DNA of 64,000 nucleotides from JAJEFO01 sp965214325 (GCA_965214325.1 CBDCBG010000006.1:2232001-2296000); one strand, 5' to 3'. Positions 18,097-27,859 are shown, counted from the stretch's first letter. Notes: generated from the letters alone by a model not told the origin. Numbers and translations: made by a program.

Positions 18097-18450
18097 GTGG
18101 CCGGATACTTGACCACACATGTTCTTGACACGGCACGCGGCCGTCCCGCGGAAGGGCTCAAGATCGAGCTCTTCCGGATCGAGGGGGAAACGCGCAAGCG
18201 CATCAAGACGCTCGTGACAAACAGCGACGGGCGAACCGACGAGCAAATCCTGCCCGAGGACAGCTTCGAGTCCGGCGTCTACGAACTCGTCTTTCACGCA
18301 GGCGACTATCTCGACGTCGCGGATATGGCGTCCGAGGGCCCGCGGTTTCTCGATGTCGTTCCGATCAGGTTCGGCATGTCCGAGGCTGCGCACTACCATG
18401 TGCCGCTGCTTCTCTCGCCATTCGGCTATTCGACCTACCGGGGCAGTTGA
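18097..18450 (+). CDS. uraH: 5-hydroxyisourate hydrolase (transthyretin-like)
   Basis: A 117-residue HIU hydrolase that opens 5-hydroxyisourate to OHCU, the substrate of UraD. It has the N-terminal YLTTHVLDTARGRPAEGLKI with the catalytic His, the C-terminal HYHVPLLLSPFGYSTYRGS with the second His, and the diagnostic YRGS tail. The start is GTG 18097 behind CTGGAGGA. It is divergent from puuE-uraD and its 3' end overlaps the remains of a convergent LysR gene. Confidence 0.95.
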   Translation: MAGYLTTHVLDTARGRPAEGLKIELFRIEGETRKRIKTLVTNSDGRTDEQILPEDSFESGVYELVFHAGDYLDVADMASEGPRFLDVVPIRFGMSEAAHYHVPLLLSPFGYSTYRGS

Positions 18451-19365
18451 ACCCGCCTGTCGGCATCGCGGAAAGATGCGCTGATCCGCTGATCATGAAC
18501 TCCAGCAAGAGACGCGTCTTCGGATCCTGCCCCCGACGATGCGTGAACAGGCAGACCATCTGGACCGGTTCGGTGGCGTTTTCGTCGCGACCGGCACAAG
18601 GCGACGCGACTTCAGATGCTCTGCCACTTCGAAGATCGGCTTCAGGGCGATCCCATGCCCGGCAAGCGCCCAGTCGGTCAGCACGTCCCCGTCATCCGCC
18701 TCGTAGCGCCCGAACACCCGGAATCGCCTTGGCCCCTCTGGTGTTGTCAGACGCCACTGGAATTCGTTTGCGCCGGGAAACCGCAGGTTGAGGCACTCTT
18801 GCCCGTCCGCGACGTGTCCATGTCCGCTTGACGGATGTCCGCGCTCCCTGAGGTGCCAGGGAGAAGCGCAGAGGACGCGCTCCACGTCCGCGATCTTTCG
18901 GATGTGGAGATTGCTGTCTTCGGGCTTGCCAAGGAAGAAGACGAGATCAAGCCCTTTGGTCGTCAACTCGACCTTGCGATCGGTCAGGCGCAGCCGGACG
19001 CTCACCTCCGGGTACAGTTCCAGGAATTCCGGCACTTGGGGCGCGATCAGCCGCCGCCCGGCTCCGAGTGGTGCGGCGACATGGAGTGCGCCCCTGGAAT
19101 TCTTCGTGATCCTGGCCACCCAGGCTTCGGCATTCTCGACCGACTCAAGGATCGCGCAGGCACCGCTGTAGAACGCCCGGCGCAGCTCGGTTGGTGCGAG
19201 GATTCTGGTCGTGCGCTGAAAGGGCCGGGCGCTCAGATGCTCCTCAAGTTGCGAGATGCGGGACGAGGTCACTGCCGGCGAATTCCTGAGATCGCGCCCG
19301 GCAGCGGACATGCTCCCCAGATCGTAGACACGCACGAAAGTTCGAATGTTGTCGAGATAGGACAT
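18365..19365 (-). pseudogene. LysR-family regulator with a C-terminal frameshift
   Basis: From ATG 19365 the protein has an N-terminal winged HTH (SAAGRDLRNSPAVTSSRISQ) and a LysR substrate domain including DLVFFLGKPEDSN, NLRFPGANEFQWRL and DDGDVLTDWALAGHGIALKP. Near 18572-18574 the frame is lost: LVPVATKTPPN continues as unrelated residues to 18493. The next frame carries the expected family ending EPVQMVCLFTHRRGQDPKTR then LLLEFM, up to a stop at 18365. One missing C in a CCACC(C)GAA context would restore it. It is divergent from puuD, so it probably once controlled urate genes. A regulator truncated by about 30 residues might keep some activity. Confidence 0.65.
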
Positions 19366-20507
19366 TGTTTTGGATATTTTGATTCTGCATGGCTCTTGAA
19401 GCAAATGTCCGAACAATGACAATTCGCCTAGGCGGCAATGGAATCGACAGTTTGGGAGGCACGCCATGTACGATCTGGCCGCGATCTGGGACTGGGTGGC
19501 CTTTTCTGTCCGCTGGCTTCACGTCGTCACGGCGATTGCCTGAATAGGCTCATCGTTCTATTTCATCGCTCTCGATCTTGGGCTGAAGAAGGTTCCGAAC
19601 CTGCCCGCAGGCGTGCATGGCGAGGGATGGCAGGTGCACGGGGGCGGCTTCTACCACATCCAGAAACATCTCGTCGCACCGGGAAACATGCCCGAGCACC
19701 TGGTCTGGTTCAAATGGGAAAGCTACTCGACCTGGCTTTCGGGCGCCGCACTCCTCATGATCATCCACTGGCTCGGAGGAGAGCTGTACCTGCTGGATCC
19801 GACCAAGGCCGACCTGTCGCTTTGGCAAGGCATCCTGATCTCGGCCGCGTCGACCGGCGTGGGCTGGCTTCTTCACGACTTTCTCTGCAGGTCAAGGCTC
19901 GGCGACTACCCGACGGCAATGATGCTGGCTCTATTCAAGATCATCGTCGCGATGAGCTGGGGCCTCAACCAGATCTTCACGGGCCGTGCTGCGCTCATCC
20001 ATCTCGGGGCGTTCACCGCGACGATCATGACTGCGAACGTCTTCCTGATCTTCATTCCGAACCAGGAGATTGTCGTGGAGGATCTGAAGGCAGGCCAAAC
20101 ACCCGGCCCGGAATACGGAAAGATCGCCAAGCTCAGATCGACGCATAACAACTACCTGACCCTTCCGGTCGTCTTCCTCATGCTCTCGGTCCACTATCCG
20201 CTTGCCTTCGCAATGGAATACGGCTGGATCATTGCAAGCCTGGTATTCCTGACCGGAGTCACCATCCGGCACCACTTCAACGCGATGCATGCGACGGGAT
20301 CGGGGCCGCATTGAACCTGGGCGGTCACCGCCATCCTCTTCGTCATCATGGCGTGGATTTCGGTTGCGCCAATGCTCGATGGCCTTGAAGACGCCGAGGC
20401 GCGCGATCTGACGTCCCATGAGCGGCAGTTCGCCTTGGCCGACGGCTTTGGCGACGCCTACGACGTGGCGCTTGGCGACGGCTCGATGTGTCACGCACGC
20501 GAGCCGG

Positions 20508-20516
20508 TACGGGAAG
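20508..20516. repeat. 9-bp target-site duplication of the ISKra4-like element
   Basis: TACGGGAAG at 20508-20516 is repeated exactly at 22261-22269, directly after the right end. Removing the element and one copy fuses the puuD frame perfectly (EPV-REGMHW). Confidence 0.9.
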
Positions 20517-22260
20517 GGGTGCGATTTCTGTATGGCGGATGGCGGTTTTTTCAGAGCGCTGAAATCACACGACATTTTCGAGGCCGTCTCCGGCGACGGC
20601 CGCTGATCCGGCGGATTCCGCGAAAATTCGCCGGGCGGGTCGCGTTCTTTCCATGTCTGGCGGACGCCTGGCCCTGACGGGCCGGTGTGGTAGAGCGTTC
20701 CTTGCATCAATCAAATGCCCCTGGACGGGGGCGGAAAGGAACGCTCCGATGGAAAGCCTACAGCCAGAGAACCCGATTGCCAACATCGACGATGGACGCG
20801 GATCCGTCGCGACGGCCATGGACGGCCTCACGAAAGCGGGCGTCGCCCTGGTCGAGAGGGCCGCCGAGATCGGCCTGGCGGAGAACGTCGCGGCCCTGTA
20901 CCGGGACGATCCGCTGGAAGCCGAGGGCGCCGTTCGCGACATGGTCTTCGGCATGGCCCGTTCGGTCCTGGCCGACGCGTTCGCGGCGCTGGACGACCAC
21001 GGGCCCTCGCTGCAGGTCGACGGCAGGGCCTACCGGAAGGCAGAGGTCACGCCGGGCCACGCGATGACGATGTTCGGACCGGTCGACTTCCTCCGGTCGC
21101 GGTACCGCCCCTCGGGCCACGGCGCGTCCCTGGTTCCGGCCGAGGCCGTCCTTGGCCTGACGTCCGGCGGGCTGACGCCGGCGGCGGCGGGTCTCTCGAT
21201 GTACCTGATGAGCGGCCTGACGGCCCGCGAGAGCGCGGACGCTTGGAAGAGGCTTTGCGGCAAGGGGCCTTCGACGGCGTCCCTGGTGCGACTTTCCGGG
21301 GAGGCGGGAACCTGTATTGAGGCGTGTTCCGGCGCGCTTCTGGGCGATCTCCGGGAGCAGGAGGAGATGCCAGCGGAGGCTGTGTCGCTTCTTGTCTCGC
21401 TCGACGGCGTCATGATGCGCATGAACGCCGAGACGGCAGACGGAAAGGCAACGGACGCAGGCTGGCGCGAGGCGTCGTGCGGCGTCGTGGCCTTGGTCGA
21501 CGCGGAGGGGAACATGCTGGAGAGCCGGTACTTCGGGCGTCTTCCCGAAGCCGGCAAGGCGGGCCTGAAGTCTCGGCTGAAGGCCGAGGCGTTCCACTGG
21601 CTGGACCGCAATCCGGACCTGAAGCTTGCGGCAGTCGCCGATGGCGCGAAGGACAACTGGGCGTTCCTGGACTCCCTGTGCCCCGACGTGACCCTGATAG
21701 ATTTTTGGCACGCGACTCAGCATTTGAGTGCCGCGGCCGACGCCGCCTACGGCCCGGACACGGCAGGAGGCACGGCCTGGTTCGAGAAGTGGCGGCATGT
21801 CCTGCGCCACGACCCCAAGGGCGCCGGCAAGGTGATCGACGCGATGCGCCACCTGCTGCGGAAGGGCAAGGGTGCCGACGACATCCGGAAGGAGCTGGCC
21901 TACTTCCGCAACAACCGCCGCCGCATGAACTACGCGGACGCCGCCGACGCAGGCTACGCCATCGGTTCCGGTGCCGTGGAATCCGCGAACAAGGTTCTCG
22001 TGACTGCCCGGATGAAGCGCTCCGGACAAAGCTGGGGCCGCGACGGCGGCCAGGGCGTCCTGACCTTCCGGTCGCTTCTCAAGTCCGGACGCTTCGACCG
22101 GGCTTGGGCCGCCGCGGCCCCGCGCCTGAACCGCTGCGGCGGCTGGAAGCCCCCGCAATGCGCCAACGACAACCGGCCGGTGGCGCAGGTCGCACTTGCC
22201 GCGTGATTCGCGAGAAGAACATCTTGGAATCGAAAGGTGAACCATACGAGAATCGCGCCC
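20517..22260 (+). mobile_element. ISKra4-family insertion sequence, 1744 bp, inside puuD
   Basis: The left end reads GGGTGCGATTTCTGTATGG, and the right end, in reverse complement, GGGCGCGATTCTCGTATGG, giving imperfect inverted repeats of about 19 bases. The element encodes one transposase and is flanked by a 9-bp direct repeat. A second copy of the same family lies at 52610-54366. Confidence 0.9.
20749..22206 (+). CDS. ISKra4-family transposase
   Basis: A 485-residue transposase starting at ATG 20749 behind GCGGAAAGGA. Visible family features are FGPVDFLRSRYRPSGHGAS, VSLDGVMMRMNAET with the first catalytic Asp, VADGAKDNWAFL with the second, DFWHATQHLSAAADAAYG, and the C-terminal YAIGSGAVESANKVLVTARM with its Glu, followed by MKRSGQSWGRDGGQGVLTFR. 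It matches the 485-residue copy at 52664-54121 almost throughout. The intact frame and clear target duplication suggest recent insertion. Confidence 0.9.
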   Translation: MESLQPENPIANIDDGRGSVATAMDGLTKAGVALVERAAEIGLAENVAALYRDDPLEAEGAVRDMVFGMARSVLADAFAALDDHGPSLQVDGRAYRKAEVTPGHAMTMFGPVDFLRSRYRPSGHGASLVPAEAVLGLTSGGLTPAAAGLSMYLMSGLTARESADAWKRLCGKGPSTASLVRLSGEAGTCIEACSGALLGDLREQEEMPAEAVSLLVSLDGVMMRMNAETADGKATDAGWREASCGVVALVDAEGNMLESRYFGRLPEAGKAGLKSRLKAEAFHWLDRNPDLKLAAVADGAKDNWAFLDSLCPDVTLIDFWHATQHLSAAADAAYGPDTAGGTAWFEKWRHVLRHDPKGAGKVIDAMRHLLRKGKGADDIRKELAYFRNNRRRMNYADAADAGYAIGSGAVESANKVLVTARMKRSGQSWGRDGGQGVLTFRSLLKSGRFDRAWAAAAPRLNRCGGWKPPQCANDNRPVAQVALAA

Positions 22261-22460
22261 TACGGGAAGGCATGCACTGGCCTCCCAATGGCGTCGTCCT
22301 GGAAACGGAATCCGATGTCGCGAGCCACCCAAGGCAGATACTTCTCCAAGCAGGCGTGACTCACGCCATGCCGCCGCCCAACGCGATTTCAACCATGGAC
22401 GAAGGCAGCCGCGCCACCATCGTTGCCTGGTACCGCAACGCGACGCGCGGCGGCGACTAA

Positions 22461-22979
22461 GGGCAGGCAAGGATCACGCAGGCCTCTCGCAGGGCTGGCA
22501 ACCTGCCCCAGTGTCAGCGAAGTCAACCTCATCGCTGTCTCCATCGTGCATGGATGCAACAAAATCCGCGCGCAACCGAGCGGATTCGCGGATCTTCCCG
22601 CTTCCTCTCCTCGAAACCTGCGTGCAATTGTCTGTTGTCCACTGAAGCTGTGCGGCAGCCATTCTGACCTGTTCATGCTACGCCAGGGCCCGGTTCCGCG
22701 CGGAGCTTGTCTCGCGCCAGGGCGCTTCTCTCCTCGGACGGACATCGCGGAGCCTGCGGCCAGATGTTCGAGACTGCGCGCAGCATCGAGATCGCGATCT
22801 GTCTCGGCGCCGCAATCGTCGTGGCGAAGGCTCCTTTGCGACAAGGCCAGTCCGGCCATGGCCGAAGGACGTGCACCGAGGTCAAGCAGGATTGCGCAGC
22901 TTCCTCATGCCACCGTCCTGCCTGCCGCCTGTCGCGACCGCCCTTCACACGGCCATGCGGACTCTCTCAATCCTTGTCT
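22461..22979. other. Intergenic stretch, no recognisable gene
   Basis: About 520 bases between the puuD end and the convergent oxidoreductase. Several overlapping frames are open on both strands, but none resembles a known family or has a good ribosome-binding site. It may be decayed coding sequence. Confidence 0.45.
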
Positions 22980-24026
22980 CTATGCAGCCTGATTCAGTTC
23001 AAGGCGGGCGTCGACGATTTCCACGGTTCGGTTCACGGGCGCATTTTCGAGACCGAAAGTCTTGCCGATCGTCTGAACGAGCCTGTCCACACGTTCGATA
23101 TGCGAAGCTCCCGCAAAAGCTGCCCGTGCAGCCGAGGATGGCTTCAGAAGGCTTTCCGCTGCCCTAGCATACTTCTCGAACGGAACATGATCCACCGGGC
23201 TGGCGCCAAGCCGTGCGGCCACGGAATCCACCCAGGCATAAATCTCCCGGGACAACTCGATGTCGGAGTGCACCGCATCCCTAATCGACCGCGGGGCTTC
23301 AGGTGTAATCGCCCTGTAATTTCCGGTCAGCAGCATCGACCATTTGGCGAACGGCACAAAGAGGGAGTCGTGCACACGCAGCTTCACGGGCACGTCCTGC
23401 CCTTCCAGTCGGACGGAAGCGATGTCTTCGGCCAGCCGGTTCAGCATCGCGTTGGACGCATCCGAAGCGAAAGTCGCTGCCTTGAAGTTGGTAGGCAGGC
23501 CGACATGCAAGAAGTTCAGGCTCTCCTCGGGAGGCCGGAACGCTTGCGGGTCCGGACTGCACAATGTCAAGCAGTCAGGGTTGAATGCATCCCAAACCTT
23601 GGGTTCGGCGTAGCAGTGTCTCAACGCTTCCGTGTCCAGCCCGGGAATGCGCCGAAGGTAGGCAAGCGGCGGCATGTTCATGATCGAGAGGCACGGTTTC
23701 TCGGCGCCGGCAATCTTGTTCATCAAATTCCAAACCGGCGGTGCACGAAACTGCGGCTCCTGCATGGCCAGCCCCACAAGATCGAATTCGCCTGGATCCA
23801 CTGCATCTGGAGTCCTGGCGTCCAGACGCCCAGGCTGCTCGCCAGATCGAATCAGGCGCGGCTCGCTTTCCCCCTTCAAAGTGATCCTGACGATCGTTCC
23901 CGCCGAATTGATCAGTTCCGCCTCTTCAGGCAGGCAGACGAGCGTGACGTCGTGGCCGGCCATCAGCAGTTTCGTTGAAAGAAGCGACCCGTAGGACGCG
24001 CCGAGAATTACGATACGACAAGGCAC
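22980..24026 (-). CDS. Ketopantoate-reductase-like NAD(P)-dependent oxidoreductase
   Basis: A 348-residue protein with start GTG 24026 behind AGGAGATCAAA. The N-terminus IVILGASYGSLLSTKLLMAG is a dinucleotide-binding fold of the ApbA/PanE type, followed by VCLPEEAELINSAG. The helical C-terminal half holds the conserved Lys/Asn of the family in FAKWSMLLTGNYRAI. These enzymes reduce 2-oxo acids such as ketopantoate. This one is longer and diverged, and next to malonyl-CoA genes it may act on another keto acid. The precise substrate is not known. Confidence 0.65.
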   Translation of the reverse strand: MPCRIVILGASYGSLLSTKLLMAGHDVTLVCLPEEAELINSAGTIVRITLKGESEPRLIRSGEQPGRLDARTPDAVDPGEFDLVGLAMQEPQFRAPPVWNLMNKIAGAEKPCLSIMNMPPLAYLRRIPGLDTEALRHCYAEPKVWDAFNPDCLTLCSPDPQAFRPPEESLNFLHVGLPTNFKAATFASDASNAMLNRLAEDIASVRLEGQDVPVKLRVHDSLFVPFAKWSMLLTGNYRAITPEAPRSIRDAVHSDIELSREIYAWVDSVAARLGASPVDHVPFEKYARAAESLLKPSSAARAAFAGASHIERVDRLVQTIGKTFGLENAPVNRTVEIVDARLELNQAA

Positions 24027-24290
24027 TTTGATCTCCTATCTTGTTTGATCTGGACAGTAACCATGAGGCCGCACTCAACTTCAACCACATCGTCCTCTTG
24101 AACGTTCCGCATGTCCGTGTGCTTGCCGCGGAAAAGCACCATGCTCAGGGCGGCCGAGAGCTGCGCATCCTTTCGAAACGCGTCCTCGCCGAGTCACGAG
24201 CCCATTGCGAACCACGCGCACTGGAAATCTGCACGCGACTTCCAGGAGCGCATTGCGCGACTCCAAGTCCGGACATTCCTGCCTGAGAGT
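24008..24290 (-). pseudogene. Possible decayed coding fragment between matB and the oxidoreductase
   Basis: In one minus frame the gap reads RTWSRAMRSWKSRADFQCAW then FAMGS, a TGA (24194-24196), and LGEDAFRKDAQLSAALSMVL then FRGKHTDMRNVQEDDVVEVE, ending at a TAA at 24008-24010 that overlaps the next gene start. The composition looks protein-like and the stop again sits where a Trp would fit (GS-W-LGED). I do not recognise the family. This is a weak call. Confidence 0.3.
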
Positions 24291-24401
24291 CGATCTGCCT
24301 TGCGATGCGCTTCGCGCGGCCTTGCCGCCGAGCCCGCCCTGGCGCCGTCCCCGACCAACGGCGGTGACAGTCCTTGCCTGGTCCATCGGCGTAACACGCA
24401 C

Positions 24402-25916
24402 CTATGGCTCCGTGAACGCGTCGCCGAACATCTCCCGGAGGGCGTTCTTCTGGACCTTGCCCATTGCATTGCGCGGCAGTTCGCCCATGAAGTAGACCGC
24501 CTTTGGCTGCTTGAACTTCGCCAACCTGTCCCGCAGCGCCGCCAGGATGCCCTCGGCTTCGATCGCGCTGCCGGACTCGCGCACGACGATTGCCACAACT
24601 CCCTCGCCGAAATCCGGATTCGGCACGCCAACGACCGCAGACTCCGCGACGCCCTCCAACCCGTCGATCTCCCCTTCGACTTCCTTCGGGTAGACGTTGT
24701 ATCCGCCCGAGATCACCAGATCCTTGGCGCGGCCGGCAATTGTGATGTATCCGTCCGCATCGATCCGCGCCATGTCGCCGGTAACGAAGAATCCGTCACC
24801 GCGAATTTCCTCCGCCGTCTTCTCCGGCATCCGCCAATATCCCTTGAACACGTTTGGGCCGCGAACCTCCAAAATGCCGATCTCGCCCTGTGGCACCTCG
24901 GAACCGGATTTGGCATCGACAACCCGCACTTCGACGCCAGGCAGCGGAAAGCCAACCGTGCCAGCGCGACGCTCGCCGTCGCAAGGGTTCGACGTGTTCA
25001 TGGTTGTCTCGCTCATGCCGTAACGTTCAAGAATGCGGTGGCCGGCACGAGCCTCGAATTCCCGATGGGTTTCGGCCAGCAAGGGCGCAGATCCCGAAAT
25101 GAAGAGCCGCATGTGCGCGGCCGCTTCACGGGTGAAGCGTGCGTCGCCCAAGAGCCGGCTGTAAAAGGTTGGCACTCCCATCATCGCCGTGGCCCGCGGC
25201 AACTGTTCCAGCACCGTGTCGACATCAAACCTGGGAAGAAAGATCATCTGCCCGCCGACTCGCAACAGCAAGTTTACCGCCACGAACAGCCCGTGCGCGT
25301 GAAAGATCGGCAGGGCATGTAACAAGGTGTCCGCTGCGGTAAAGCGCCAAGTTTCAACCAGCGCGTCGGCGTTCGACAAGAGGTTGTCATGGCTCAGCAT
25401 TGCGCCTTTCGAACGCCCGGTCGTGCCCGAAGTGTAAAGGATCGCGGCCAGATCGTCGTTGCGGCGCACGACAGCCCTGAAGTCCTCGGACGCTTCCGCC
25501 GCACGCTCGACCAACGTGCCGGCCGCCGCTCCGCCGAGCGTCAGCAGCGTGATGTCCTTGGCTTCGGCCACAGGTCGCAGCGCTGCCTCGGCGGCAGGGG
25601 CGCAGACCGCAACGCGCGGCTCTGCATCGCCGAGAAAGTAGTCAAGCTCGGCGGTCGTGTACGCGGTGTTTAGCGGCACAAACAATGCACCGGCGCGCAG
25701 GCAGGCGAGGTAAAGCGCCAACGCCTCGGCCGATTTGTCCGCCTGCATCGCCACTCGGTCACCGGGCTGCACACCGGCCTCCGTGAGCACGTTGGCGATC
25801 CGGGCGGACAGACGGTAAAGGGCGTCGCCGGACATCTCGCTGCCGTCAGGGCGGATTAGAACCGCGTCCCCGCGCATTGCGAGCGGCGCGACCAGTGCGT
25901 CTGCGAGTGGATTCAT
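24402..25916 (-). CDS. matB: MatB, malonyl-CoA synthetase
   Basis: A 504-residue acyl-CoA synthetase of the ANL superfamily that joins malonate to CoA with ATP. The AMP-binding motif YTSGTTGRSKG lies at residues 161-171, followed by HALPIFHAHGLFVAVNLLL. RYGMSETTMNTSNPCDGERR is characteristic of MatB, and further on come GFFVTGDMARIDADGYI and the C-terminal catalytic Lys in PRNAMGKVQKNAL. The ATG at 25916 is preferred because homology begins at MNPLADAL; a GTG 36 bases upstream is possible. It probably formed an operon with the malonyl-CoA decarboxylase before the IS3 element arrived. Confidence 0.92.
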   Translation of the reverse strand: MNPLADALVAPLAMRGDAVLIRPDGSEMSGDALYRLSARIANVLTEAGVQPGDRVAMQADKSAEALALYLACLRAGALFVPLNTAYTTAELDYFLGDAEPRVAVCAPAAEAALRPVAEAKDITLLTLGGAAAGTLVERAAEASEDFRAVVRRNDDLAAILYTSGTTGRSKGAMLSHDNLLSNADALVETWRFTAADTLLHALPIFHAHGLFVAVNLLLRVGGQMIFLPRFDVDTVLEQLPRATAMMGVPTFYSRLLGDARFTREAAAHMRLFISGSAPLLAETHREFEARAGHRILERYGMSETTMNTSNPCDGERRAGTVGFPLPGVEVRVVDAKSGSEVPQGEIGILEVRGPNVFKGYWRMPEKTAEEIRGDGFFVTGDMARIDADGYITIAGRAKDLVISGGYNVYPKEVEGEIDGLEGVAESAVVGVPNPDFGEGVVAIVVRESGSAIEAEGILAALRDRLAKFKQPKAVYFMGELPRNAMGKVQKNALREMFGDAFTEP

Positions 25917-25955
25917 GCCGAGAACCCTTTCCAAGGAAATTCGTGTACCCACATT

Positions 25956-26220
25956 CTACAAGTACCGTTTCGTGACAAACGATTCCGAGCGGATTCCATT
26001 GGACTGCAGGACGTCGGACGTCGCCTGCTGTAGCGCGACCTCGTTCTTGAAGTCCAACGACATCGAACCGTGGTTGCCGCTTTCGCGATGAGCATGCCCT
26101 TGGATCCGTCAGTCGCCCCCTGTCATATGCGTTTCCGCCGGCGGCCCGACAAACCTCAGTCAGCTCTGTTCTTCATGACATGTGCATCCATCGCGGCCAG
26201 GCTTTCGTCCAACCCGCTGT
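25956..26220 (-). other. Gap upstream of matB with a possible truncated gene end
   Basis: One minus frame reads GHAHRESGNHGSMSLDFKNE, then VALQQATSDVLQSNGIRSES, ending at a TAG (25956-25958) just before the matB leader. It looks like the last 45 or so residues of a protein whose 5' part was removed by the adjacent IS3 element. The family is not recognised. Confidence 0.3.
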
Positions 26221-27437
26221 TGATCCTCCCCCGATGAGTTGGTCCACCGTTATGGTCAGTCGACGGAGGACTGGGAGACGGGAATCAAGCGGCATCGGCC
26301 GGAGGAGACCGTCTCGAAGCTGAGGCAGGTTGACGTTCCGGTTGGCCAGGGAAAGCCACGGATTGATGCGATCCGGGACGTGGGCATCGTTGGGCAGACC
26401 TGCTGCCGGTGGCGGAAGCGGTACGGCGGCATGGGCACGGAACGGCTCAAGGAGTTGAAGCGGCTTGGACAGGGGAACGAACGCCTGCGTCGTGCAGTCC
26501 CGGACCTGACACTGGACAAGCCGATCCTGAAGGAGGCGGCCCGGGGAAACTTCCGAGCCCTTCGCGTCGTCGCCAATGCGTTGGCATTGTGCGCGACAAG
26601 CCCGGTGTCTCGGAACGCCAGGCCTGCCGTGTGCCGGGCCAGCATCGTTCCGCACGGCGTCATGTTCCACGAGGCGGCTCCGATGAGGAGCGCCTGGTGG
26701 CCGGCATGATCGGGTTGACCCGCCAGCATGGCCGCTACGGTTGCCGGCGTATCGCGGCCATGCTGCGCGATGCCGGCTGGCAGGTGAATGGCAAGCGCGT
26801 GGAACGACTGTTGCGGCGCGAGGGGCTCAAGGTCCCCCGGAGACAGCCGAGGAAGAAGCGTCTCTGGCTGAACGACGGCTCATGCATCCGCCTGAGGCCG
26901 GCCTGCCGGAACCATGTCTGGTCCCATGACTTCGTCCGTCACGGAACCGCGGATGGCCGGGCCTTCCGCACCCTCGACGTCCTGGATGAGTTCGGCAGGG
27001 AATGCCTGACGATCAGGGTCGGGCGCAAGCTCGGCCCGATCGACGTGATCAACGCGCTCCGCGACCTCTTCATCCTGCGCGGCGTGCCGGCCTGCATCCG
27101 GTCCGAAAACGGCCCGGAGTTCGTCGCAGAGGCCGTTCAGGGTTGGATCAGGACCGTCGGTGCCCAAACTGCCTGCATCGAGCCCGGCTCACCGTGGGAG
27201 AACGGACATGTGGAGAGCTTCAATGCCGCTTCAGGGATGAACTCCTCTTCGGCGAGATCCTCACCTCGTTCAAGGAAGCCCGGATCATCATTGAGGATTG
27301 GCGCAAGCACTGCAATCAGGTCCGACCCCGCAGCGCCCTGAGCTGTGGGCCACCAGCACCCGAAAGCACCGTCCCGATGGACCAAACCGTGCCTTTGAAC
27401 CAACAATCAGGTCGGACCGATCATTGGGGGCCGATCA
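26221..27437 (+). mobile_element. IS3-family insertion sequence, 1217 bp, degenerate
   Basis: The ends TGATCCTCCCCC (26221) and GGGGGCCGATCA (to 27437) are inverted repeats with two mismatches, and the length is normal for IS3. The contents are orfA and orfB remains with several frame changes. No convincing target duplication remains. Confidence 0.7.
26239..27370 (+). pseudogene. IS3-family transposase OrfA/OrfB, frameshifted
   Basis: OrfA reads PEETVSKLRQVDVPVGQGK, a worn HTH (CCRWRKRYGGMGTERLKEL) and LRRAVPDLTLDKPILKEAA. OrfB continues in another frame with MIGLTRQHGRYGCRRIAAML, VPRRQPRKKRLWLNDGSC, the rve core FVRHGTADGRAFRTLDVLDE, SENGPEFVAEAVQGWI and SPWENGHVESFNA. A second shift there moves the ending FRDELLFGEILTSFKEARII to a third frame. 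The usual D in the WSHDFV segment and the DDE Glu remain visible, but with multiple frame changes the enzyme is inactive. Confidence 0.85.
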
Positions 27438-27859
27438 CCATTTTTTGGGGGGCCAGCAAGTCGCGCATCGAGATGCTTTCCGCATCTGACGCTGTCATGT
27501 GGTGCCTGGCCTTGAACTCCCACTTCGAGAAACGGGTTCCCAATCGAAAGTCCGGCAATGCCGGCATGGACCAAGGCCTGCATTGGCCTGGCACGGAATG
27601 CCATGACCATTTTCTCTGCAATTGGCCGAAGCGCGAGATACGCGCACATTTTGACCAAATGCAAATTCGGCATTTGCAAGCGAGTTCTCAAGCCGCAACC
27701 TAGCCGGAAAGACATGCTACACTGAGCCGGCGGGAGGTGCTCCTCGGGCAAAGGAGGACAACGCCATGGGTTGCATGACGGACGGGTTCGCGCGAGCATC
27801 CCGACCAATTTCGACGACACGCCATTTCCCTCCTCGACAGAAGCAAGGGACCGAATGTC

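Larger units (their letters stand above)
19466..22460 (+). pseudogene. puuD: PuuD membrane urate oxidase, disrupted by two stop codons and an IS
   Basis: The ATG at 19466 follows TTGGGAGGC. The frame reads MYDLAAIWDWVAFSVRWLHV, VTAIA, TGA (19541-19543), then IGSSFYFIALDLGLKK and the membrane domain (HIQKHLVAPGNMPEHLVWFK, IRHHFNAMHATGSGPH). A second TGA (20312-20314) is followed by TWAVTAILFVIMAWIS and the start of the cytochrome c domain with GSMCHAREPV. An ISKra4-like element (20517-22260) then interrupts it. After the element the same frame continues REGMHWPPNGVVLE to VTHAMPPPN and the TAA at 22458-22460. Both TGA codons sit where PuuD proteins have Trp. The enzyme would have oxidised urate to 5-hydroxyisourate at the membrane. 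Confidence 0.9.

Noticed and set aside
19541..20314. UGA decoded as tryptophan or selenocysteine in puuD
   Set aside because: Genes next to it use TGA as a normal stop and TGG for Trp, no SECIS-like hairpin was noticed, and the gene is also split by an IS, so simple nonsense decay is the better explanation.
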